Below are positions 1-5,764 of a stretch of DNA of 7,767 nt, one piece after another; the stretch's first letter is position 1; each line of letters begins with the position of its first letter. Source of the DNA: CALLCD01 sp039817885 (GTDB taxonomy: Bacteria > Pseudomonadota > Alphaproteobacteria > Caulobacterales > Hyphomonadaceae); NCBI GenBank assembly GCA_039817885.1, contig JBCBUY010000121.1, forward strand, positions 1 to 7,767. Direction: 5' to 3'. A program made the position numbers and the translations under genes. The notes beneath the pieces were generated by a model. The model was not told the origin of the DNA. It searched no databases and saw only the letters and a program-made list of their open reading frames with translations.

Positions 1-1574
1 CGATTGGAGCTATTCTGCCCTGGCGTAAAAAGGAATGACGCATTCTGGATCTCCACGTGCCCAGCGTCTGCCGTCCACCCTTCGATCGATGTAAATAGGT
101 CCCAGAGTCCGGTACCGGCTGGACGGCTACCATTACTGGTCAGCGGGGGGTGGTTCTGGAAGTCACCATTGGTGATCAACTCAACACCGAGCTGGGGGTC
201 ACCTGTGGGCGGCGTGGCTTGGACGGGTTGGAATTGGATGTTACCAAGATCTAGGTTTCCATTGTCGAACGATACTCTGAGAACTTGTGTCCCGGCCTGC
301 AGAGTGACGCGCGCTGTGGAGGTTGGTGCATAGGAAGTCCAAGCCCCTGTATTCGGTACAGTGAATGTTGCGTTTTCATAGGTAGCGCCGTTCTGGGTGA
401 AACTAGCGCTAAAGCTGGTCCCGAAAGGCGACGAGGTAATAAAGTTGAGGTCGTAGGTGCCTGCAGCACCGACATTGATCGTATATTCCAGCCATTCACC
501 CGCAGCGATCCAGCCGATTGTCTTATTGGAATGTACCTCGACATCGGTTTCGGTCCGGAATGCATTACCGCCAGAACGACCGGGGCTGTCATTATAAGCA
601 ATCCCCTGGCCGCCCTCGTCAAAGGTTTGAGGTTCAATTATGGTTTGCGTGGTTGTGCTGATAATGGGAGCGGTCCCACCATAAGGCGTCTGCCCGGCGG
701 CGGGAGGCGGCGATGCTTGTTCTTCGACCGTGAGCGCGAAACTAATCGCTGCGGAGTCGTCTGTTCCATCATTTGCAATGATGGTGAATGCGTGTGTGCC
801 GACGGTTGTAACCGATCCTGAGAGGGTGTTGCCAGAGATGGTGAGACCTGCCGCAGGCTGAGTTCCGAAGCGATAGGTGAGGGTATCGCCCTCTGCATCG
901 GAGAAGTGGTCATTGAGGTTGATGGTGGTGATCGCCTGGCCTGTTGTTACCGTCTGCGACGGAACACCGCCCGAAACCGGAGCCGTGTTGGTAGGTGGTG
1001 GAGGCGTGCTCCCACCTAATGTCCCAAGCAGAACATTGTCGAAATAGTTCGTGGCACCACCGCCACCACCTTTCATGCCGATGGCTTGGAAGATTGTAAT
1101 GCCGAGCCCAGCCAGGTCGACTTGCACGGTGTGCCACGTACTTTCAGCCAGTTGACCCATCGATGAGGGACCGGGCTGGCCATTGACCGTCCAGTGTTGG
1201 TTATTCGATCCGTTGAGGGCCATCGCGGCCCAGCTACCGCCATGGCGCAAGGTCAATTCTCCAGCATTGCCGGAGGGGCGATAATACTCAAATTGGAGAT
1301 ATTGCTGATCTGGGCTCAATGTGCGCTGAACGAGAAGACCACTTTGACCGTAGGGTATCGAGTTGATTCGAAGGGCGCTCCCAGCGCGTCCGGCAGGGTC
1401 GCCGACAATTGTTGCACTGCCACTGTTGTTCCAGACGCCTGCGCCGCTAGAGGCGTTGTCGTCAAACAGGGTTATATCAGGTGTGAAATTGCCGCTATTT
1501 GCCTGGCCGATGGCAGCCGGTTGTAATGTCCCAATCGCCACTCCACATAGGAGCGCTAGTTTCCACTTGCCCAT
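1..1574 (-). CDS. Exported multidomain carbohydrate-binding protein (putative Ig/cadherin-like + CBM6), C-terminus beyond window
   Basis: The minus-strand frame from ATG 1574 stays open for 524 codons to the left edge with no stop, so the 3' end lies outside. A GAGGG ribosome site sits just upstream of the ATG. Residues 1-25 form a signal peptide (MGKWK, hydrophobic LALLCGVAIG core, likely cleavage near AIGQA). Residues about 30-187 look like a beta-rich jelly-roll module, followed by a Pro-rich linker (PPPPTN, 190-196). Residues about 197-284 match cadherin-like/putative Ig domains (NDHFSDAEGDTLTYRF, GTHAFTIIANDG). Residues about 312-450 are a convincing CBM6 (GGQGIAYNDS, GWIAAGEWLEYTINV, AGTQVLRVSFDNG), the type found on agarases and xylanases. 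From about 464, ELITNGDF...GW begins another beta-sandwich module. The protein should be secreted and bind polysaccharide. No catalytic domain is visible, and one could lie in the missing part. Domain identities are by recognition, and the substrate is unknown. Confidence 0.85.
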   Translation of the reverse strand, partial: MGKWKLALLCGVAIGTLQPAAIGQANSGNFTPDITLFDDNASSGAGVWNNSGSATIVGDPAGRAGSALRINSIPYGQSGLLVQRTLSPDQQYLQFEYYRPSGNAGELTLRHGGSWAAMALNGSNNQHWTVNGQPGPSSMGQLAESTWHTVQVDLAGLGITIFQAIGMKGGGGGATNYFDNVLLGTLGGSTPPPPTNTAPVSGGVPSQTVTTGQAITTINLNDHFSDAEGDTLTYRFGTQPAAGLTISGNTLSGSVTTVGTHAFTIIANDGTDDSAAISFALTVEEQASPPPAAGQTPYGGTAPIISTTTQTIIEPQTFDEGGQGIAYNDSPGRSGGNAFRTETDVEVHSNKTIGWIAAGEWLEYTINVGAAGTYDLNFITSSPFGTSFSASFTQNGATYENATFTVPNTGAWTSYAPTSTARVTLQAGTQVLRVSFDNGNLDLGNIQFQPVQATPPTGDPQLGVELITNGDFQNHPPLTSNGSRPAGTGLWDLFTSIEGWTADAGHVEIQNASFLFTPGQNSSN

Positions 1575-1867
1575 GGAATTCCCTCGGTTTCTTTGAGCTC
1601 CTGACCAACCGCAATAATCCCCAAGGGTTGCAATCAGGATCTCATCAATCGAGGTGACGAGACGATCTAGACTTTAACAAAAAGAATTGTGGAAAGGGGA
1701 AATTAGTCGGTTGTCCGAAAGGAAAGGCTGGTAATTTTTAATATTCCCGGCACGCAGAAGAGCGCTGTTAGTGCAAATGTTTCGCCGGAAGCAGGGACAT
1801 TTCATCGACACGTGTTTGTGGTGTTAATCTTAATAAAAAACGCGTTGTGAAGCACTAGAATTCAAAA
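1575..1867. other. Non-coding interval upstream of the exported-protein gene
   Basis: AT-rich relative to the neighbouring genes, with no convincing frame on either strand. It should hold the minus-strand promoter of the exported-protein gene. I could not pick a -35/-10 pair with confidence. A T6 run on the minus strand (near 1835-1840) follows the end of the regulator region and could contribute to termination there. Confidence 0.5.
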
Positions 1868-1877
1868 TTATTCTAGT
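1854..1877. repeat. 8-bp inverted repeat, possible weak terminator hairpin
   Basis: ACTAGAAT (1854-1861) and ATTCTAGT (1870-1877) are perfect reverse complements around an 8-nt AT-rich loop. On the plus strand the right arm runs into a TTTTT tract, as in an intrinsic terminator, but the stem is AT-rich and no plus-strand gene precedes it. The stop codon of the 1868-2020 open tail lies within it on the minus strand. Its role is uncertain. Confidence 0.3.
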
Positions 1878-2020
1878 TTTTGGGCCTCATTTTTTAGCCA
1901 GCTATGCGTGTCGGCCTTATCGAATAGAAGACTGTGAGGGATCTTGCTCGTTGGCTCGCGCGTGATCTTAAGCGGAGGCACACCTGACTGGGGTTCACCG
2001 TCTTCGCCGAGAGGTCCGAT
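1868..2020 (-). pseudogene. Possible frame-shifted C-terminal tail of the XRE regulator
   Basis: On the minus strand, one base out of frame with the regulator, 50 codons are open from just after a TAG (2021-2023) to a TAA (1868-1870). The peptide has ordinary protein composition (KITREP, SLLFDKADTH, SWLKNEAQKLE). The regulator's own last residues degenerate into SRRRR, as is common after a frameshift. A single-base change between about 1998 and 2023 would fuse the two into a protein of roughly 127 residues. Alternatives are a tiny independent ORF starting at the GTG of GTG-CCT-CCG (37 aa), a remnant of another gene, or chance. I see no homolog I can name. Confidence 0.35.
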
Positions 2021-2252
2021 CTAGCCCTTCGTGGTCGTCGATGAGAAGGCCGTCGAGTAGCTCGCTCACAGTGAGGTCCATGGCCTTGGCGAGGGTATGT
2101 ATCGAGTTGATGGTCACATTTTTTGTGCCACGTTCAACGCTTGAGACAAAGGTGCGGTGAAGATCAGCGCGATCGGCCAGCTCTTCCTGGCTCCATCCCC
2201 GCTGTCTGCGCTGCTCCCTGACCAGCAGACCGACTCGGCGTTTGATCTCCAT
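1995..2252 (-). CDS. XRE-family helix-turn-helix regulator, controller (C) protein-like
   Basis: An 85-residue protein consisting almost entirely of one HTH_3 domain (about 6-66). Residues 21-41 form the helix-turn-helix: SQEELADRAD, then LHRTFVSSVERG as recognition helix, followed by INSIHTLAKAMDLTVSELL. Size and sequence style match controller proteins of restriction-modification systems and small XRE repressors. ATG 2252 is the first in-frame start after an upstream TAG, and no Shine-Dalgarno is visible. C-protein genes are frequently leaderless, which would fit. The gene is divergent from the Mrr-like nuclease gene, with repeated CAGTCT elements between them, so it probably controls its own and the nuclease promoter. 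The C-terminus LDRTSRRRR is odd and may result from a frameshift. The HTH call is firm. The controller role is inferred from context. Confidence 0.85.
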   Translation of the reverse strand: MEIKRRVGLLVREQRRQRGWSQEELADRADLHRTFVSSVERGTKNVTINSIHTLAKAMDLTVSELLDGLLIDDHEGLDRTSRRRR

Positions 2253-2346
2253 GTGATTGGATGGCCGTGATGCAGTCTTTTGATCTACAGTCTACTCGTT
2301 TCATTTCGACTTGACTGTTGCGGACTTGCATGGCTCCACAGAAACC
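2253..2346. promoter_or_regulatory. Divergent promoter/operator region between regulator and nuclease
   Basis: This 94-bp gap must contain the promoters of both divergent genes. The core CAGTC recurs: CAGTCT at 2273-2278 and again at 2288-2293 (15 bp apart, direct), GACTG at 2313-2317, and AGACTG at 2362-2367 just inside the nuclease gene. A TTGACT at 2311-2316 is a plausible plus-strand -35, but I see no good -10 at the right distance. A GATC site at 2282-2285 lies between the first two copies. Regulation by the adjacent XRE protein is inference. Confidence 0.5.
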
Positions 2347-2367
2347 ATGAGTGAGACGAGTAGACTG
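2288..2367. repeat. Mirrored 16-bp operator-like inverted repeat
   Basis: Left arm 2288-2303 (CAGTCTACTCGTTTCA) and right arm 2352-2367 (TGAGACGAGTAGACTG) are reverse complements with one mismatch in 16. The arms are about 64 bp apart centre to centre. Each arm also has internal AGT-N2-ACT dyad symmetry, so each could be a dimer binding site. The left arm lies in the intergenic gap. The right arm lies over codons 2-7 of the nuclease gene if translation begins at 2347. Confidence 0.6.
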
Positions 2368-3291
2368 CAATCGAACCGAATTACGCCATCGGAAGTACGT
2401 TACATAAAACTCGGCGCAAACAATGCGTGGGCTGAGACTAGCATTGAGAACAATCGCATTGAATTCGGCCATGGCAACGTGCCTCATCATCTTGCGGCTT
2501 CGGGTGACTGGGATTGCGTCCGATCCATTTGGGATGACCAAACCAGTTCAGGGAAGGCCAGCGACTTTCTGCGGGAAGTCAAAGACTTCTACAGTCTTGG
2601 GTCTGACTGTCTTTGGATCACCTTCGCTATGGGGCGCTTATGGTGGGCCTTTGCCGAAGATGAGGTCGTGCTTCATGATAAGCGGTCAGATGATTCAGGA
2701 TCGCGGTTTCGGCGGGTGATTGGAGGTTGGCGATCAGAGACCCGCTTCGGTCAACCGCTCCTGATGAGTGAAATCTCGAGCAAACTGACAAAGACGGCGT
2801 CCTACCGGCAAACGCTTTGCCGAGTTGAAGCGGCCGATTATGCCATTCGCCTGATTAACGGAGAGCAGGATCCAGCGCTCATTGAGGCAAAGGCCGCGCA
2901 GTCGACATTTGTAGACGCGCTCGTGCCGCTCATCTCATCTTTGCACGAAGCGGACTTCGAGGTCCTCTCGGACCTTATCATGACCCGCCTTGGCTGGGTC
3001 CGCGTCTCTGGCATCGGTGGTCTTCAAAAAGATACCGACTTTATTCTCGAGCAGCCTGCGACAGGAGCAAGGGCGCTCGTTCAAGTAAAGTCCTCAGCGG
3101 ACCAGGCGGTTCTTGATGATTATGAAGAGCGTTTTGCAGCGTTGGATGCCGATCGCTGCTTTTTCATCTGCCATTCGCCAAGGGGCGACCTCACACCTCA
3201 AACAAATATGCACATCTGGACCGGCAGGTCCCTTGCTAAGCGCGTGGCGCAGGCCGGTCTTGTTGATTGGGTCTTTGCACGGGCAGCGTAG
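2347..3291 (+). CDS. Mrr-like restriction endonuclease (PD-(D/E)XK fold) with uncharacterised N-terminal domain
   Basis: A 314-residue predicted DNA endonuclease. The C-terminal half (about 185-314) has the Mrr_cat pattern: a helix with DFEVLSDLIMTRLGW, then G-GLQKDTDFIL with candidate catalytic Asp231, then ALVQVKSSA with Gln246-x-Lys248. That is the D...QxK form of the PD-(D/E)XK active site used by Mrr-type, modification-dependent (type IV) enzymes. The first ~160 residues (YIKLGANNAW, ASGDWDCVR, LWITFAMGRLWWAFAE, VIGGWRS) form a Trp-rich globular domain that I cannot assign, and it may be the DNA- or modified-base-sensing part. ATG 2347 is preferred over TTG 2311 (12 codons longer) because of the codon and because the conserved part starts later. 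Neither has a clear ribosome site. The gene is divergent from an XRE regulator and convergent with the DUF5681 gene. The nuclease call is strong, the target unknown. Confidence 0.8.
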   Translation: MSETSRLQSNRITPSEVRYIKLGANNAWAETSIENNRIEFGHGNVPHHLAASGDWDCVRSIWDDQTSSGKASDFLREVKDFYSLGSDCLWITFAMGRLWWAFAEDEVVLHDKRSDDSGSRFRRVIGGWRSETRFGQPLLMSEISSKLTKTASYRQTLCRVEAADYAIRLINGEQDPALIEAKAAQSTFVDALVPLISSLHEADFEVLSDLIMTRLGWVRVSGIGGLQKDTDFILEQPATGARALVQVKSSADQAVLDDYEERFAALDADRCFFICHSPRGDLTPQTNMHIWTGRSLAKRVAQAGLVDWVFARAA

Positions 3292-3299
3292 GCCGAAAT

Positions 3300-3335
3300 C
3301 CGCACCGCTTAAGGGATAGCGCACCGTGCGGTCTT
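3300..3335. terminator. Possible terminator between convergent genes
   Basis: CCGCAC (3300-3305) pairs with GTGCGG (3326-3331), with an overlapping tight alternative CGCAC-C-GTGCG, followed by TCTTT. It lies in the 58-bp gap between the convergent nuclease and DUF5681 genes, where a shared terminator is expected. The U-tract is poor, so this is a weak call. Confidence 0.35.
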
Positions 3336-3349
3336 TAACGCCTCTATTG

Positions 3350-4123
3350 TTAGATAATCTTGTTTTCCCGCGCTTCCGGATCAAAGCCAGGCTCTCCCGG
3401 TTTCGGTGCAATGTTCTGTTCACCTGTTTCAACACGTGTCCTGGTAAGTGGGGACATCCACGGAGGCACTTTCGGTGGCACGAGGAGGACGCCAACGGAG
3501 CTGGTGTCGAGAGCGATGGTCGCCTTGGTGAGGATTTTCTCAAAGTAAGCAAGGCTGGCGTCGTCTTTGTCGATAAGCGCGCGTTGTTGAAGCTTTAAAA
3601 CGACGAGTTCTATCACGCTACACGTTCGGTTCAGCTGCGGCACAAAATGGGTTTGGGTTGCGACTTTCGAGACGATCTTGTCTTTGTCGGTTTTTGGTTC
3701 CGGAGGCGCAGATCTATTGCGCTCGCGGATCTTACGGTTCAGCTCATCGACATGTTCCCGAATGGCCGATGTCATCACAATATGCGCCAGCATGCTATCT
3801 GAGTATTCCGCCATCATGACCCCGCTCCGTCGTTCGCCGGATTGGGGTGTCAGCAAACCTGCCTCTCCACAGAGTTTCATAAAGCGCTTGATGGCGGCAA
3901 GCCGTCCCTCCAGCGCTGACTGAGTTGTCGTTCGAAACGATGCTTCAAATTTGCTGATATCCCGCTTCTTCCCATCGATCACCATTGGCATCGTTTCTTC
4001 CAGCACGGAAATATGGCTCTTATACTTCTTCGGCCGCCCTCGAGGGTTGCCTGACCGACCTTTCTCGAACCGATGCTGTTTTGGCGGTTTGCGGTATCCG
4101 ACGTCATACTTTTTGTTAGCCAT
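3350..4123 (-). CDS. DUF5681 domain-containing protein with AT-hook-like motif
   Basis: A 257-residue protein whose N-terminus carries the DUF5681 signature: GYRKPPKQHRFEKG then SGNPRGRPKK (about 9-33). The RGRPKK core resembles an AT-hook, suggesting minor-groove DNA contact. The rest is mostly helical and charged (RKIRERN, IELVVLKLQQRALIDKDDASLAYFEKIL) with a Pro-rich C-terminal segment (VLLVPPKVPPW). No catalytic motif is visible. The start at 4123 overlaps the end of the methyltransferase gene by 8 bp. A strong GGAGG (4130-4134) lies 6 nt upstream, so the two are translationally coupled. DUF5681 proteins commonly accompany ParB/methylase fusions in alphaproteobacterial prophage-like loci. 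The function is not established. A terminase small-subunit-like or methylase-accessory role is possible but speculative. Confidence 0.8.
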   Translation of the reverse strand: MANKKYDVGYRKPPKQHRFEKGRSGNPRGRPKKYKSHISVLEETMPMVIDGKKRDISKFEASFRTTTQSALEGRLAAIKRFMKLCGEAGLLTPQSGERRSGVMMAEYSDSMLAHIVMTSAIREHVDELNRKIRERNRSAPPEPKTDKDKIVSKVATQTHFVPQLNRTCSVIELVVLKLQQRALIDKDDASLAYFEKILTKATIALDTSSVGVLLVPPKVPPWMSPLTRTRVETGEQNIAPKPGEPGFDPEARENKII

Positions 4124-5417
4124 TGGTAGCCTCCATCAGCTTGGCGGTGAAGGCTATCCCCGTCTCCGCATGGATTGGTGTCAGTCCAGCCGCCTTGAGG
4201 CGAGTGAGGATCACATCGCAATAGGAAGGATCGATTTCGACCCCATAGCCTTTTCGCCCCGTCTCGTGGGCAGCGAGAAGAGTTGTACCGCTGCCTGCGA
4301 AGGCGTCGAGGACGATGCCGTTCCGGTTGGAACAGTCTAGAATCGCGTCTTTGACGAGAGCGAGGGGTTTGACCGTCGGGTGCATGGCGAGATCGTCGTC
4401 CCGCGTTTCGCCAAAAGCGTTGGCTCCCGCATAGGACCAGAGATTGGTGCGGTTCCTACCGTGCTTGCCGAGTTTCACATTGTTGATGTGGGACGTGGTG
4501 CCGGACTTAAAGACGAAGACCAGCTCATGCTGTGAGCGGTAAAGGGACCCCATACCGCCATTCGACTTCGCCCAGACGCAGAGATTTTTTAGCTCCGTAT
4601 AAGTCTCCCGGCCTGCGGATAGGACCTCGCCCATGTGCCGCCAGTCCATGCAGACAAAATGAATTGCGCCATCTTTGCTGATCCGAACGAGGTGCCCGAA
4701 GACTGACCTTAAGAACCTTTCGAACTCTTTCTCCGTCATCTCGCCGGAGGCCATGGCAAACTCGCGGTGGGTTTGTTTGCCGAGGCCGCTCACATGGCCA
4801 TCGACGGGGACATTGTAGGGCGGGTCGGTGAAGATGAGATCCGCTTTCGCGCCATCAAGAAGTCGGTCATATGTCTCTGGCTTTGTGGCATCATCGCAGA
4901 TCAGGCGATGGTGCCCGATCTGCCAGATGTCGCCTGGCTGCGAGATCGCGGGACCAGAAGACGGCTGTGGAACGGGTGGCTCTTCCCCCACCTCACCCAC
5001 AGACCCGATGCTGGCGATAATCTGATCAATGTCGCCCATCTCAAATCCGGTGAGGGTGAGATCGAAGCCGAGATCGCTGAGCTCTCCGAACTCTATGGCA
5101 AGGATAGCTTCGTCCCATCCAGCATTGAGTGCGAGCTGATTGTCGGCGATGACATAGGCGCGCTTCTGCGCCTCGGTCATGTGTTCTATCCTGACGACCG
5201 GGATCGCAGTCATACCAAGCTCTTTGGCCGCATCTACGCGCCCATGACCTGCAAGGATCGTTCTTTGCTCATCGACCAAGACGGGGTTCGTAAACCCGAA
5301 CTGTTTGATCGATGACGCGATCTGCTTGATCTGTTTCTTACTATGGGTTCGCGCATTGCGCTTTGACGGTTTGAGCGACGATATGGCCAAGCGCTCCACA
5401 CCAATAGGTACGTTCAC
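4116..5417 (-). CDS. ParB N-terminal domain/DNA methyltransferase fusion (beta-class N4/N6)
   Basis: A 433-residue SAM-dependent DNA methyltransferase. Residues about 8-135 form a ParB/Sulfiredoxin-like domain (KPSKRNARTHSKKQI, ILAGHGRVDAAKELG at 54-68, AYVIADNQLA). Residues about 160-410 form an N6_N4 methylase domain: motif IV DPPY at 198-201, MHPTVKP at 345-351, then the SAM-binding FAGSGTT at 373-379 and YGVEIDPSYCD. Motif IV before motif I marks the beta class. DPPY suggests N6-adenine methylation, though N4-cytosine is not excluded. Start is GTG 5417, supported by GGAG in the leader at about 8 nt. A perfect 10-bp inverted repeat lies immediately upstream of that site. The gene is coupled to the downstream DUF5681 gene. 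This architecture is common in prophages and mobile elements. No dedicated restriction partner is adjacent in the same operon, so it may be an orphan or anti-restriction methylase. Confidence 0.9.
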   Translation of the reverse strand: MNVPIGVERLAISSLKPSKRNARTHSKKQIKQIASSIKQFGFTNPVLVDEQRTILAGHGRVDAAKELGMTAIPVVRIEHMTEAQKRAYVIADNQLALNAGWDEAILAIEFGELSDLGFDLTLTGFEMGDIDQIIASIGSVGEVGEEPPVPQPSSGPAISQPGDIWQIGHHRLICDDATKPETYDRLLDGAKADLIFTDPPYNVPVDGHVSGLGKQTHREFAMASGEMTEKEFERFLRSVFGHLVRISKDGAIHFVCMDWRHMGEVLSAGRETYTELKNLCVWAKSNGGMGSLYRSQHELVFVFKSGTTSHINNVKLGKHGRNRTNLWSYAGANAFGETRDDDLAMHPTVKPLALVKDAILDCSNRNGIVLDAFAGSGTTLLAAHETGRKGYGVEIDPSYCDVILTRLKAAGLTPIHAETGIAFTAKLMEATNG

Positions 5418-5429
5418 GGGGGATCTCCA

Positions 5430-5466
5430 CGTTCAGAAAGGCTAACAATGTCTCCATTTCTGAACG
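5430..5466. promoter_or_regulatory. Perfect 10-bp inverted repeat beside the methyltransferase ribosome site
   Basis: CGTTCAGAAA (5430-5439) and TTTCTGAACG (5457-5466) are exact reverse complements with a 17-nt spacer. On the minus strand the last arm ends 12 nt before the GTG start, directly against the GTGGAG ribosome site. It could be an operator for a repressor, or an mRNA hairpin that limits ribosome access. It does not share sequence with the CAGTCTACTCG operator of the nuclease locus. Confidence 0.6.
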
Positions 5467-5618
5467 CACGACCCCGGACGACTCACGGTGGAACAGCGTT
5501 TTTTACGAGCCCTCTATGAGAACTCGCCGCTCTAAGCCTGTGTACCGGCTGAGCACCGTCAACATAGCGAAACAGCACACTCCGTTCAAGGAAAATCCGT
5601 ACAGACGCTTTGTTCACT

Positions 5619-5632
5619 ATCTTGATCAAGAT
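5619..5632. repeat. 14-bp perfect palindrome
   Basis: ATCTTGATCAAGAT reads identically on both strands, and a second GATC overlaps its end (AAGATC). It lies about 40 bp outside the IS border. It could be a dyad protein-binding site or a remnant of a palindromic insertion target. No function can be assigned. Confidence 0.4.
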
Positions 5633-5673
5633 CTTACTGCTGCGAATCTTGGGTCTGCGATGGGAGCAATTCC

Positions 5674-5685
5674 GTTGAAAAACTC
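5674..5685 (+). repeat. Left terminal inverted repeat of the IS (core)
   Basis: GTTGAAAAACTC, an exact reverse complement of 7198-7209. The next inward bases match the other end at roughly half of positions (GTT-ATT shared). It lies 79 bp beyond the transposase stop. Confidence 0.75.
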
Positions 5686-5764
5686 GTCGTTGATTTGAGC
5701 TGATCCCCGCTCTGATGTTCTCCACTGGCCTGTTTCTGCAGGGTGCTCGCTGCCCTTTCTGTCT

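Larger units (their letters stand above)
5418..5673. other. Leader and IS-flanking DNA upstream of the methyltransferase gene
   Basis: No gene is supported here. A plus frame from ATG 5516 and a minus frame covering 5483-5725 both stay open and run across the IS border. Neither has a clear ribosome site or recognisable product. The segment carries a 10-bp inverted repeat (5430-5466) and a 14-bp palindrome (5619-5632). It should contain the native promoter of the methyltransferase/DUF5681 pair unless the IS supplies one. Confidence 0.45.

Noticed and set aside
145..150. Run of six G in the exported-protein gene as a phase-variation tract
   Set aside because: Six bases is too short to be a convincing slippage tract, and the reading frame is intact.
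251..1137. Three minus-strand ORFs (251-637, 638-913, 910-1137) and several plus-strand ORFs in the left 1.6 kb
   Set aside because: They are out-of-frame shadows of the continuous 524-codon minus-strand gene, which has a signal peptide and recognisable domains across the same bases.
2311..2346. TTG 2311 as the nuclease start
   Set aside because: It would add 12 residues outside the conserved part. TTG is rarer, no ribosome site supports it, and TTGACT there may be a -35 box. It cannot be fully excluded.
2164..2541. Minus-strand 125-aa ORF overlapping the regulator and nuclease starts
   Set aside because: It crosses the divergent promoter region and antisense to the nuclease, has no recognisable domain, and is explained by the two real genes.
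4767..5315. Plus-strand 182-aa ORF antisense to the methyltransferase
   Set aside because: It lies wholly inside the well-supported methylase gene and has no family features.
5403..5470. Alphaproteobacterial LexA box (GTTC-N7-GTTC) near the methyltransferase start
   Set aside because: GTTC/GAAC elements are present, but none has the 7-nt direct spacing.
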